From Halolamina litorea (GTDB lineage: Archaea > Halobacteriota > Halobacteria > Halobacteriales > Haloferacaceae), in contig NZ_JANHGR010000001.1 of the NCBI RefSeq assembly GCF_026616205.1, positions 1,364,001-1,428,000 on the forward strand: a stretch of 64,000 nt of DNA, in the 5' to 3' direction. The notes below the pieces were generated by a model. The model worked only from the letters and a program-made list of their open reading frames with translations, made no database searches and was not told the DNA's origin. Every line of letters begins with the position of its first letter. Position 1 is the first letter of the stretch. This document shows, one piece after another, positions 49,351-58,440 of this stretch. Position numbers and translations under genes: made by a program.

Positions 49351-50628
49351 TCAGCGGAGGTCGCTCGCACGGGCCGCGCCGAACGGTACCAGCATCTCCT
49401 CGGGCGTCATGCCGCCGTGGACGCCGATCTTGTCGTCGGGTTCGTGCCACATCGGCGACTCCCGGTGGACCGCAAGCAGGTCGGGCGCGCGGCGGTCGAA
49501 CAGTGCGCCCGGGTCGGCGTGGTTGCTTCCGAACAGGCCGCGCTCGCGGTACTCCGCCTCCGAGAACGTGAGTACGTCGCCGTCGGCCACGGCCTCGACG
49601 TGGTCGCGCAGTTCCTCGACGTGACCGTCCCGGACGTGGAACTGGACGTTCCGCGGCCCACCCATCGGGGGGATCGGCTCGCCGTCGTCGCCGCGGGCGA
49701 GGCAGTCCTGTACCTCAGGGACCGAGAGGTCGACCGCGACCGACTGGTCGACGTTCGTGTGCCCGTGATCGGCGGTGACCAGCACGGCGGTCTTCTCGGC
49801 GGTTTCAGCGTCGAGAGTGTCGATGAACCCCGTCCGGATCGCTTCGGTGACCATGCGGGCCTGTGCGTCGTAGCGGTGGGTCGCGGTCCCGGTCCGGTGG
49901 GAGACGCTGTCAACGTTCGGGACGTACGCGGTGGCGTGGGTCGGGCCGTCGCCGTCGGTGACGACGTCCCGGAGCGTGACGGCCATGTCGGCGACGTTCC
50001 AGTAGCCGTGGGTCTCGGCACCGGCGGTCGTGAGTTCGGAGGAGGCCGAGCCGGCGATATGGCCGGGTTGGGTGACGTGGGTGTCGATCCCGGCGGCCTC
50101 GGCGTCGTCGTAGATCGCCTCACCCTCGAACAGGTCCCGGGGGTTCGCGAGCGGGTAGCGTTCCTGTACGGGCGTACCGTCCTCCAGCAGGAACGGGAGC
50201 GTCTGGATCGACTCGTCGATCGAGTCGAGGTACTGGTGCCAGCCGAGCAGGCCGTGCTCCGCGGGGAGCAGCCCGGTGTGGAGCGTCGTGATCGCGGCGG
50301 CGGTCTCGGAGGGGTACGTGGAGGTGAGGGGAGTGACGGTCCCCGAGGCCTCGAAGGCGTCGAGCAGCGGGAGGTCGTCGGCGAGGCGGTTCCACTGATC
50401 GAGACCGAAGCCGTCGATGACGAGCAGGACGACGTTCTCGATACCGTCGTCGAGCAGGCCGGCGAACGCCTCGTCGGGGAGGTTCCGTGGGAACGCCGGG
50501 GAGAGGATGGAGAGGGCGCTCTCGGGGGTGTCGGCGAAACAACGGTCGCGGTAGGCCGGGAAGACGTAGCCGTCCTCCTCGCGGGCCGCACGGAGGTCGG
50601 GTGTGAACTCGGTCACGGCCTCAGTCAC
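49351..50628 (-). CDS. Alkaline-phosphatase-superfamily protein (nucleotide pyrophosphatase-like)
   Basis: A 425-residue cytosolic enzyme of the type I phosphodiesterase/nucleotide pyrophosphatase group. Metal-binding VVLLVIDGFGLDQW, the nucleophile threonine in STYPSETAAAITT, and the histidine/aspartate ligands in VTADHGHTNVDQ are visible, with a later HGGMTPEEM ligand. The substrate is unknown. The start is GTG 50628 (GTG 50616 is an alternative). It sits between aroC and aroA, both on the same strand, but no direct role in aromatic synthesis is known. Confidence 0.87.
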   Translation of the reverse strand: MTEAVTEFTPDLRAAREEDGYVFPAYRDRCFADTPESALSILSPAFPRNLPDEAFAGLLDDGIENVVLLVIDGFGLDQWNRLADDLPLLDAFEASGTVTPLTSTYPSETAAAITTLHTGLLPAEHGLLGWHQYLDSIDESIQTLPFLLEDGTPVQERYPLANPRDLFEGEAIYDDAEAAGIDTHVTQPGHIAGSASSELTTAGAETHGYWNVADMAVTLRDVVTDGDGPTHATAYVPNVDSVSHRTGTATHRYDAQARMVTEAIRTGFIDTLDAETAEKTAVLVTADHGHTNVDQSVAVDLSVPEVQDCLARGDDGEPIPPMGGPRNVQFHVRDGHVEELRDHVEAVADGDVLTFSEAEYRERGLFGSNHADPGALFDRRAPDLLAVHRESPMWHEPDDKIGVHGGMTPEEMLVPFGAARASDLR

Positions 50629-50711
50629 GGAGCGACGGCCAAAGAGCTACCGACAACGATCGGAACAGTTCCCGTCAGCGGCCCCTCGCATTCGCCGGCG
50701 CGTCTCCGGGG

Positions 50712-52016
50712 TCAGGCGTTCGTGACCGTCGCGCCGAGGTCGTCGAACACCGTCCAGAAGTCCGGGAACGATACGTCGACGTGTTCGGCGTCGCTGATGG
50801 TCGTCGTCCCCTCGGCGACGAGGCCGGCGACGGCCAGTGCCATGGCGATCCGGTGGTCGCCGCGACCGTCGACTTCCGCGCCGACGAGGTCGCTCTCGCC
50901 GCCGTGGACGGTGAGCGTGTCCTGCTCTTCGGTGACCTCGGCGCCGAGCTTCCCCAGCTCCTCGGCCATAGCTGTCACGCGGTCGGTCTCCTTCAGCCGC
51001 ACGTGCTCACAGTTGACGATCCGAGTGTCCCCATCGGCGACGGCGCCGACCGCGGCGATGGTGGGGAGGAGGTCCGGGGTGTCGGCCACGTCGACCTCGA
51101 TCCCGGAGAGGTCGCCACCGGCGGAACGGAGTTCACCGGCGTCCTCGTCCCAGTCGATCTCGGCTCCCATTCGGTCGAGGATCTCGACGATGGCCGTGTC
51201 GCCCTGCGCGCTCGGGTGGGCACCCTCGACGAGGACGCCCTCGCCACCCTCGTCGGCGGCGACGGCGCCCGCGGCGGCGAGGTAGGAGATCGAGGAGAAG
51301 TCGCCGGGGACGCTGTAGCTGCCGTCTTCCGGGCTGTACTGCTGGCCGCCGGGGACCCGAAAGCCCGAATCGGTGTGCTCGGCGTCGACGCCGAACGCCT
51401 GCAGCACTTCGAGCGTTATCTCGACGTACGGCGCTGACTTGAGTTCGGTTTCGAGGTCGATCGCGATCCCCTCCTCGGTGACAGCGCCGGCCATCAGCAG
51501 CGCGGTGATGAACTGTGAGGACACGTCGCCGGGCATCGAGACGGTGCCGCCGGGGAGCGCGTCGCCGACGACGAGCGGCGCTTGCCCGTTCCGTCGGGTG
51601 CTCTCGGCCCGGCCACCGAGGTCCTCGATGGCGTCGAGCAGCGGGCCGTGGGGGCGCGACCGGAGCGAGTCGTCGCCGGTGAGCACCGTCAGCCCGTCGG
51701 CGAGCGCGCCCGCGGCGGTGACCAGCCGCGTCGTCGTGCCGGAGTTCTCGCAGTTGATCACGTCGACGGGCACGTCAGGGCGCCCGCCGAACCCCTCGAC
51801 GCGGAGGGTGCCGATGTCGAGGCGCGAGCGGTCGACTTTCCCGCCGAACGCCGAGACCGCGCGCATCGTCCCCCGGGTGTCGGCGCTGACCAGCGGGTCC
51901 TCGACGGTGGCGTCCTCAGCGTAGCCCGCGGCGAGGATGGCTCGGTGGGTGTAGCTCTTCGACGGCGGCGCGCGGCAGCGTCCGGCGACCCGGGAGCGCG
52001 AGACGTGTTTCTTCAT
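50712..52016 (-). CDS. aroA: 3-phosphoshikimate 1-carboxyvinyltransferase (EPSP synthase)
   Basis: A 434-residue enzyme that transfers the enolpyruvyl group from PEP to shikimate 3-phosphate. Substrate-binding [55 protein letters not shown] and RLKETDR motifs are all present. The start is ATG 52016 ([12 protein letters not shown]); the long upstream frame is a shadow of the divergent gene's leader. Same strand as aroC, 3 kb away, with the phosphodiesterase between. Confidence 0.96.
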   Translation of the reverse strand: MKKHVSRSRVAGRCRAPPSKSYTHRAILAAGYAEDATVEDPLVSADTRGTMRAVSAFGGKVDRSRLDIGTLRVEGFGGRPDVPVDVINCENSGTTTRLVTAAGALADGLTVLTGDDSLRSRPHGPLLDAIEDLGGRAESTRRNGQAPLVVGDALPGGTVSMPGDVSSQFITALLMAGAVTEEGIAIDLETELKSAPYVEITLEVLQAFGVDAEHTDSGFRVPGGQQYSPEDGSYSVPGDFSSISYLAAAGAVAADEGGEGVLVEGAHPSAQGDTAIVEILDRMGAEIDWDEDAGELRSAGGDLSGIEVDVADTPDLLPTIAAVGAVADGDTRIVNCEHVRLKETDRVTAMAEELGKLGAEVTEEQDTLTVHGGESDLVGAEVDGRGDHRIAMALAVAGLVAEGTTTISDAEHVDVSFPDFWTVFDDLGATVTNA

Positions 52017-52116
52017 GGCTCCGTCTGTGGCCGCCGAGGGGATGAGTCCACCGGAGGTCCCCCGGCGGGATAGCCGGCTCCGGAACGGACTTGTCCCTTG
52101 CCACCAAGCCGCAACT

Positions 52117-53877
52117 ATGTCGATGGCCAACTACAGCCTCTACGACCGCGAGGAGCCCGACCTCTCAGGGTTCGAGCGAGAACTGTACGACACCGTGAAC
52201 GCCGACGCCCCGTGGGCGCTGGTCGAGCGCTTCGCGGACTTAGAACGGGTTTCCGGCAGCGACGAGGAGGTCGAAGCGGCCGAGTACGTCACCGATCGAC
52301 TCGCCGACTTCGGCGTCAGCCACGAGCGCTACGACCCCGAACTCTACCTCTCGATTCCCGGGAACGCATCGCTCGCGGCCGCCGGCGAGTCCTTCGACGC
52401 CGTCAAGACCGTCTCCTTCGGCGGCGGGAAGGCCGCGGGCGAGATGGTGGACTTCGCCACCGGTGAGGCGAGCGTCGACGACCTGCTCTCGACGGACCTC
52501 GGAGAGGTCGGCGACATGACGGGGAAGGTCGCGGTCCTCGACGGGCTACTCCCGATCGAAGCGATCGGCGAACTGGACGAGGCTGGCGTCGAAGGCGTGG
52601 TTGTCGTCCACCCCCACGAGCGCGAACCCCACGAGGGGATCGCGACGCCGATCTGGGGCGGCGCGCCCGAGCCGGGAGAAGAGCACCGTATTCCGGACGT
52701 CCCCGTCGTCGTCGCCGCCGCACCCGTCGGCGAACGACTGCGTGAACACGGCGAGGGGACCTCGATCGCGCTCACCGCCGAGACGGAGACGGGCTGGTTC
52801 GACTGCCCGGTGGTCGAGGCCCGGATCGACGCCGGCGCCGACGACGCCGCGGACGACGACTTCGTGCTCGTCCACGGCCACTACGACTCCTGGCACGTCG
52901 GCATCGCCGACAACGCGACGGGCGACGCGGCGCTGCTCGAACTCGCTCGCGTCTTCGAGGAACACGCCGACGAACTCTCGCGGGACGTCCGGATCTGCTG
53001 GTGGCCGGGCCACTCCACCGGGCGCTACGCCGGGTCGACGTGGTACGCCGAACAGTTCGGCCTCGATATCGCCGACAACTGCGTGGCGCAAGTGAACGTC
53101 GACTCCCCGGGCGCCGTCGACGCCACCGAGTTCGAGGACATGCTCTGCTGGATGCCCGAGGCCGACGAACTGGCCCGGAACGCCGTCGCCGACGTGAGCG
53201 GGAAGGACGCCACCGAGGTCCGACCGCCACGCGCGGGCGACTACTCGTTCAACAACCTCGGGGTCACGGGCTGCTTGATGCTCTCCTCGAACATCCCCAC
53301 CGACGTCCGCGAGGAGCGCGGTTACCACGCCGTCGGCGGCTGTGGCGGCCACAGCAACGCGTGGCACCTGAGCACCGACACCCTCGACAAGGCCGACCCG
53401 GACGTGCTCGTTCGGGACATCCGGATCTACGCCACGATCGTCGCCCGACTGGCCCGCGAGGACGTGCTCCCGCTCGACTTCCGACACACGCTCGAACAGC
53501 ACCGAGAGACCGTACAGGAGTACGATGCCGCCGCTGGCGAGGCGTTCGACCTCTCCGCCGTCAGCGATCGACTCGCCGACCTCGAAAACGTCACCCACGC
53601 GTACTACGACCGGATCGACGCCGGCGAAATCGATGCCGACGCCGCGAACGAAGCGATCCTCGGCCTCTCACGAGCGCTCGTCCGCGTGGACTACACCACG
53701 GAAGGCCAGTTCGAGCAGGACCCGGCGACCGACCGCCCCTCCTACCCAGGGCTCGCCGCCGCCGCGGAGCTGGACGACCTCGACGCCGACGAGCGGAAGA
53801 AGCAGGTAGTCGCCCTCCGCCGACAGCGGAACCGGGCCGTCACGCTACTGGACGAGGCGTTCGACGCGCTCCCGTAG
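52117..53877 (+). CDS. M28-like metallopeptidase with PA domain and atypical active site
   Basis: A 586-residue cytosolic protein of the M28 aminopeptidase superfamily. Residues ~100-225 are a protease-associated (PA) insert. Zinc-ligand positions are H255 and D257 (VHGHYDS), D265 (IADNATGD), D329 (NVDSPG) and H412 (CGGHSNAWH). At the place where M28 enzymes have a catalytic Glu pair (GAEE), this protein reads [17 protein letters not shown] with His299-Ser300. It thus has most metal ligands but not the usual catalytic base. Substrate unknown; ATG 52117 chosen, divergent from aroA. Confidence 0.83.
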   Translation: MSMANYSLYDREEPDLSGFERELYDTVNADAPWALVERFADLERVSGSDEEVEAAEYVTDRLADFGVSHERYDPELYLSIPGNASLAAAGESFDAVKTVSFGGGKAAGEMVDFATGEASVDDLLSTDLGEVGDMTGKVAVLDGLLPIEAIGELDEAGVEGVVVVHPHEREPHEGIATPIWGGAPEPGEEHRIPDVPVVVAAAPVGERLREHGEGTSIALTAETETGWFDCPVVEARIDAGADDAADDDFVLVHGHYDSWHVGIADNATGDAALLELARVFEEHADELSRDVRICWWPGHSTGRYAGSTWYAEQFGLDIADNCVAQVNVDSPGAVDATEFEDMLCWMPEADELARNAVADVSGKDATEVRPPRAGDYSFNNLGVTGCLMLSSNIPTDVREERGYHAVGGCGGHSNAWHLSTDTLDKADPDVLVRDIRIYATIVARLAREDVLPLDFRHTLEQHRETVQEYDAAAGEAFDLSAVSDRLADLENVTHAYYDRIDAGEIDADAANEAILGLSRALVRVDYTTEGQFEQDPATDRPSYPGLAAAAELDDLDADERKKQVVALRRQRNRAVTLLDEAFDALP

Positions 53878-53895
53878 CCCGAGTTCAAGTAGGAA

Positions 53896-53942
53896 GGCGG
53901 GACCACTCCCGCCGTGATCTGAGAACCGCCGCGGGACGGTTC
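53896..53942 (+). terminator. Two tandem GC hairpins after the M28 gene
   Basis: GGCGGGA-ccac-TCCCGCC (53896-53913) is a perfect 7-bp stem with a 4-nt loop. GAACCG...CGGTTC (53923-53942) forms a second 6-bp stem. They lie 18-65 nt after the stop codon, between convergent genes. No T-tract follows. Confidence 0.4.
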
Positions 53943-54031
53943 GCGGGTGCGTGGCTACCCGTTCCGCGTCACCGATTTTCTGCCACCTGTTCGCCAGCGA
54001 TGGCGGGCGAGAGCCACGCGACTACGCCGCT

Positions 54032-55297
54032 CTACTCCTCGGCGGCGTCGACGCCCGCCACGTCGGCCATCGCACCGGCCAGCACCTGCGCCGCGTTCGC
54101 GCAGTCAGCCCAGTTGGTCCACTCCCGGGGGTTGTGGCTGATGCCGTCCTGTGAGGGCGCGAACAGCAGCGCAGCCTCGGTTACGTCTGCGACGTGCATC
54201 GTGTCGTGGGCGGCGCCGGAGTGAAGGTCCATCGTCCCGATGCCGGCCGCGTCGCCCGCACGGTGGGCGGCGGCGCGGAGCGATTCGCTCATCGGCGTCG
54301 GTTCGAGATCGAACGGCCGCGAGAAGCTCGTTTCGACACCGCGGTCGGCCTCGACGATGGCGAGGCTCGATCGAGTCGCCTCGACAATGGTCTGCATCGA
54401 CTGGTACTCGACGTCCCGGATGTCGACGCCGAACTCGACCTTTCCGGGGACGACGTTGGTCGCGTTGGGCGACACCGAGAGCGAGCCGACCGTCCCGACC
54501 GCGGTCTCGCTCTCCTCGGCGACCACGTCGTTGGCGGCGGCCTCCACGTCGAGGACCACCTCCGAGGTCGCGGCAAGCGCGTCGGTTCGCTCGTCCATCG
54601 GCGTCGCCCCGGCGTGGTTCGCTTCGCCGAGGATCTCCGCCTCGCAGTGGGTGATGCCCGTGATCGTCGTGACGACGCCGACCGGGACGTTCTCGCGCTC
54701 CAGCCGGGTGTCCTGCTCAATGTGGAGTTCGTACCACGCCTCCCAGTTGCCCGCGTCGAGTCGCCCCTCGCCGCGGAAGCCGATCCGTTCGAGCGACTCT
54801 TCGAGGCTGACCCCCTCGTCGTCCTCGATGGCGAGCGCCTCATCGACCGTGCGCTCCCCGACGGCCACCGAGGAGCCGAGCAGCCCCTCCGAGAATCGCT
54901 GTCCCTCCTCCTCAGTGAAGGAGACGACGACGAGCGGCCGCGCCGGCTCGACGCCGGCGTCCTGCATCGCTCGAACGGCCTCCAGCGCGGCGTAGACCCC
55001 GAGCGGGCCGTCGAAGATCCCGCCCTCCGGGACCGAGTCGACGTGGCTCCCAGCAGCAATCGGGGCGGCGTCGGGGTCCGCGGAGTCAGGGGTCCACGTG
55101 CCGGCGATGTTGCCGACGGCGTCGACAGTCACGTCGAGTCCCGCGTCCTCCATCCGTTCGACGAGCGTCTCCCGGGCGGCGCGGTTCGCGTCGGTGCCGG
55201 TCAGCACTGTCCGGCCGCGTCCTTCCTCGACCTCGATCTCACCGTGTTCGGCGTTCGTCTCGATGTCCGCCCGGAGGCGATCGGCGTCGACGTGCAT
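54032..55297 (-). CDS. M20-type Zn amidohydrolase (N-carbamoyl-L-amino acid hydrolase/allantoate amidohydrolase-like)
   Basis: A 421-residue di-metal amidohydrolase of the HyuC/AllC branch. The ligands are AAGSHVDSVPEGGIFDGPLGV (His/Asp plus bridging Asp), FTEEEGQRF (Glu pair) and ELHIEQ (His). The C-terminal GAAHDTMHVADV histidine is also visible. Enzymes of this type cleave N-carbamoyl amino acids or allantoate. No other purine or hydantoin catabolic gene lies beside it, so the substrate remains open. Possibly monocistronic. Confidence 0.9.
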   Translation of the reverse strand: MHVDADRLRADIETNAEHGEIEVEEGRGRTVLTGTDANRAARETLVERMEDAGLDVTVDAVGNIAGTWTPDSADPDAAPIAAGSHVDSVPEGGIFDGPLGVYAALEAVRAMQDAGVEPARPLVVVSFTEEEGQRFSEGLLGSSVAVGERTVDEALAIEDDEGVSLEESLERIGFRGEGRLDAGNWEAWYELHIEQDTRLERENVPVGVVTTITGITHCEAEILGEANHAGATPMDERTDALAATSEVVLDVEAAANDVVAEESETAVGTVGSLSVSPNATNVVPGKVEFGVDIRDVEYQSMQTIVEATRSSLAIVEADRGVETSFSRPFDLEPTPMSESLRAAAHRAGDAAGIGTMDLHSGAAHDTMHVADVTEAALLFAPSQDGISHNPREWTNWADCANAAQVLAGAMADVAGVDAAEE

Positions 55298-55412
55298 ACC
55301 CGTCGGTGGCGTCGGCGTCGCCTTACGTGTACCCCTCGCGGCGAACGAACCGGGGAGCCGAGAGGGCCGGAGCCGTGGTGCTTAACCCCGACGGCCACCT
55401 GCATTCGGCCGA

Positions 55413-58268
55413 ATGGAGAACGCCGGCGTCGACGCCTTCACGCACCTCGGGCCGGCGGTTCGGGCGGCCCTCTCCGAGCGGGGGTTCACCACCCCGACCG
55501 AGCCACAGCGCCGCGCGATCCCGCCGCTCGCCGCGGGGGACCACGCGCTGGTCATCGCCCCCACCGGGACTGGCAAGACCGAGACGGCGATGTTGCCCGT
55601 GCTGGACCAGATCGCGGCCGCCGAGGAGCGCCACGGTATCTCGGCGCTGTACATCACGCCACTCCGGGCGCTGAACCGGGACATGCTCGAACGGCTGGAG
55701 TGGTGGGGCGAGACGCTCGACCTCGAGGTGGACGTGCGCCACGGCGACACCACCGACTACCAGCGGAGCAAGCAGGCGAACGACCCGCCGGACGTGCTGA
55801 TAACCACCCCCGAGACGGTGCAGGCGATGCTGACCGGGAAGAAGCTCCGGAAGGCCCTCTCGGACGTACAGCACCTCGTGATCGACGAGGTCCACGAGCT
55901 GGCGGCTTCGAAGCGCGGCGCCCAACTCACCATCGCCATGGAGCGCGTCCAGGAGCTTTCGGGCCCGTTCCAGCGGATCGGGCTCTCGGCGACCGTCGGC
56001 GACCCCGACGAGGTGGCGAAGTTCCTCACCGGCTCAGTCCGGGGCGAGGAACGAACCGACCGCGACTACCGGATCGTCGAGGTCGACGCCGGCTCGAAAG
56101 TCGACCTGTCGGTCGTGAGTCCCGAGATCACGAGCGCCGACAAACGGCTCGCCGGCGAACTCGCGACCGAACCCGAGATCGCCAGCCACGTCCGGTTCAT
56201 CCGGGACGTGGTCGCCGAGAACGAGTCGACGCTCGTGTTCGTCAACACCCGCCAGACCGCCGAGGCACTGGGTGCCCGGTTCAAGAGCCTCGACGCGCCG
56301 ATCGGGATCCACCACGGCTCGCTCTCGAAGGAGGCCCGGATCGAAGTCGAGGAGGACTTCAAGGCCGGCGAGATCGACGGCCTCGTCTGTACGTCGTCGA
56401 TGGAGTTGGGGATCGACGTGGGCCGGGTCAACCACGTCGTGCAGTACGGCTCCCCCCGCGAAGTCGCCCGCCTGCTACAACGCGTCGGGCGCGCGGGCCA
56501 CCGCCGCGGGCAGGTCTCGCACGGAACTGTCGTCGTCTCGGACGCCGACGACGCCGCCGAGGCGATGGTCATCGCCCGCCGAGCGAAGGCCGGCGACGTG
56601 GAGCCGGCGGGCATCCACGAGGGGAGCCTCGACGTGCTCGCCAACCAGATCGTCGGCCTGCTGATGGACCAGAGCGAGATCGACGCCCGGGAGGCCTACG
56701 AGCGGATCACCCGCGCGTACCCGTTTCGGGACCTCCCCGAGGAGACGTTCCGCGAGGTGGTCCGGGAGCTCTCCTCGAACCGCCTGCTCTGGCTGGAGGA
56801 GGACCACGACCGCATCGAGAGCTCCGGGGGGACGTGGCAGTACTACTACGCGAACCTCTCGATGATCCCCGACGAGGAGAGCTACGAGGTGTACGACGTC
56901 TCCTCGCGTCGCGGGATCGGCAGCCTCGACGAACGCTTCGTCGTCAACTTCGCCGAGCCGGGATCGGTGTTCGTTCAGCGCGGCGAGATGTGGCGCGTGG
57001 ACCGCGTCGACGAGGACGAAGAGCGCGTCGAGGTCTCGCCGGTACAGGACCCCGGCGGCGAGGTGCCGACGTGGGTCGGCTCCGAAATCCCCGTTCCCGC
57101 CGCCGTCGCGAACGAGGTGGGCGAACTCCGCGAGATCGCGGGGCGGCAGTTCGCGAACGGCGCGGGCCTGTCGGCAGTCGCGTCGGACTTCACGAGCCGC
57201 TACCCCGTCGACGCCGCGACCGCGGAGGTCGCGCTGGACCCGGTCGAGCGGCAGGTCGATGTGGAGGCACCTGTCCCGACCGCGAACCGGCTGGTACTGG
57301 AGTCACAGGGTCGAACGGTCGTGCTCAACAGCCCGTACGGGCACCAGGTCAACGAGACGCTGGGCCGGATCTGCTCGGCGCTCGTCGGTCAGCGCACCGG
57401 CTCCTCGGTCGGGATGGAGGTCGACCCCTACCGCGTCGAGTTCGAGGTGCCAAGCGGCGTCGGCATCGCCGAGTTCCACGACGTGCTGCTGGAAACGGAC
57501 CCCAGTCACGTCGAAGCGATCCTCGAACTGGCGCTGAAGAACGCCGACGCCCTGAAGTTCACCCTCTCCCACGTCGCCGCGAAGTTCGGCGCGCTCAAGC
57601 GCTATCAGGGCCGCGGGCGCTTCGGCGGTGACCGCCTGCTCGCCGCGCTGTCGGACACCCCTGTTTACGACGAGGCGCTCCGACAGGTGTTCCACGAGGA
57701 CCTCGCGCTCACCGAGACGAGGGACCTCCTGAGCGAACTGCAGGCCGACGACGGCGACGTGGAACTGGCGACGGCCCGCGAGCGCACGCCAATTGGCGCC
57801 GGCGGACGCTCGGCGGGCGGGGAGTTCCTCGTCCCCGAGGGCGCCGACGCCAGCGTGATCCAGACGGTCCGGGACCGCTTGGAAGGCGACCGAGTGTTGC
57901 TGTTCTGTGTCCACTGCAAGGACTGGAACCGCCGACAGGAGGTCGGGAAGATTCGTGAGCCGATCAAGTGTCCCAAGTGTGGCTCGACCCGGATCGCGGC
58001 GCTGAACCCGTGGGCCGACGAGGTCGTCAAAGCGACTCGCGCCGAGGAGAAGGACGACGAGCAGGACCGCATGACGCGCAAGGCGTTCAAGTCGGCCAAT
58101 CTGGTACAGGAACACGGCATGAAGGCCGTTCGGGCGCTCGCGGCGAGGGGGGTCGGGCCGCAGACGGCGGCGCGGATCATCTCGAAGTTCCGGGAGGACG
58201 AGGCCGACTTCTACCGGGACATCCTCGAACAGGAGCGCCAGTACGCGCGGACGAAGTCGTTCTGGTGA
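55413..58268 (+). CDS. lhr: Lhr-type superfamily 2 helicase
   Basis: A 951-residue ATP-dependent helicase with the Lhr architecture. Walker A is APTGTGKTET (about residues 48-57), the DEVH box is VIDEVHEL, motif III GLSAT, and motif VI QRVGRAGHRRG. The long C-terminal half includes the winged-helix and Lhr-specific regions. It also contains a zinc-ribbon-like stretch with CVHCKDWNRRQ and KCPKCGST, and a terminal helix-hairpin-helix-like segment (RALAARGVGPQTAARIIS). Likely DNA repair or RNA:DNA processing. Divergent from the M20 amidohydrolase. Confidence 0.93.
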   Translation: MENAGVDAFTHLGPAVRAALSERGFTTPTEPQRRAIPPLAAGDHALVIAPTGTGKTETAMLPVLDQIAAAEERHGISALYITPLRALNRDMLERLEWWGETLDLEVDVRHGDTTDYQRSKQANDPPDVLITTPETVQAMLTGKKLRKALSDVQHLVIDEVHELAASKRGAQLTIAMERVQELSGPFQRIGLSATVGDPDEVAKFLTGSVRGEERTDRDYRIVEVDAGSKVDLSVVSPEITSADKRLAGELATEPEIASHVRFIRDVVAENESTLVFVNTRQTAEALGARFKSLDAPIGIHHGSLSKEARIEVEEDFKAGEIDGLVCTSSMELGIDVGRVNHVVQYGSPREVARLLQRVGRAGHRRGQVSHGTVVVSDADDAAEAMVIARRAKAGDVEPAGIHEGSLDVLANQIVGLLMDQSEIDAREAYERITRAYPFRDLPEETFREVVRELSSNRLLWLEEDHDRIESSGGTWQYYYANLSMIPDEESYEVYDVSSRRGIGSLDERFVVNFAEPGSVFVQRGEMWRVDRVDEDEERVEVSPVQDPGGEVPTWVGSEIPVPAAVANEVGELREIAGRQFANGAGLSAVASDFTSRYPVDAATAEVALDPVERQVDVEAPVPTANRLVLESQGRTVVLNSPYGHQVNETLGRICSALVGQRTGSSVGMEVDPYRVEFEVPSGVGIAEFHDVLLETDPSHVEAILELALKNADALKFTLSHVAAKFGALKRYQGRGRFGGDRLLAALSDTPVYDEALRQVFHEDLALTETRDLLSELQADDGDVELATARERTPIGAGGRSAGGEFLVPEGADASVIQTVRDRLEGDRVLLFCVHCKDWNRRQEVGKIREPIKCPKCGSTRIAALNPWADEVVKATRAEEKDDEQDRMTRKAFKSANLVQEHGMKAVRALAARGVGPQTAARIISKFREDEADFYRDILEQERQYARTKSFW

Positions 58269-58290
58269 AACCGGTCCCGGCGAGTGAGCG

Positions 58291-58311
58291 TCGCCGACGT
58301 CATGTCGGCGA
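58291..58311 (+). terminator. Perfect 8-bp hairpin after the Lhr helicase
   Basis: TCGCCGAC and GTCGGCGA pair at all eight positions with a 5-nt loop, 23 nt after the stop codon. There is no T-tract. Confidence 0.45.
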
Positions 58312-58323
58312 GGACGAACCCAT

Positions 58324-58399
58324 GACGCTATCGTGCAAGACCATCCACGGCACGCGACCGGCGATCCACGTGGTCGTCGTCCGGCACCCCGATAGCGTC
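58324..58399. repeat. 76-nt element bounded by a perfect 10-bp inverted repeat
   Basis: GACGCTATCG (58324-58333) and CGATAGCGTC (58390-58399) are exact inverted copies. Inside is a nested GACCA/TGGTC pair (58339-58343 and 58371-58375) and a CCACGTGG palindrome. It lies between the Lhr terminator hairpin and the cdc48 start, 41 nt before the ATG. It could be a small structured RNA, a leader element or a decayed mobile-element end. Confidence 0.4.
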
Positions 58400-58440
58400 G
58401 CTCCGGCAACGCTTTGGGGCACCCGCGCGCAGGCCCGGCC

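Noticed and set aside
54194-57631. Very long plus-strand frame of over 1100 codons through the amidohydrolase and helicase region
   Set aside because: It overlaps two well-identified genes and its product is a low-complexity Arg-rich shadow.
58324-58399. tRNA gene suggested by a 76-nt length and a 7+ bp terminal stem
   Set aside because: There is no T-loop GGTTCRAAYCC, no D-arm and no anticodon arm, so only the structured element is kept.
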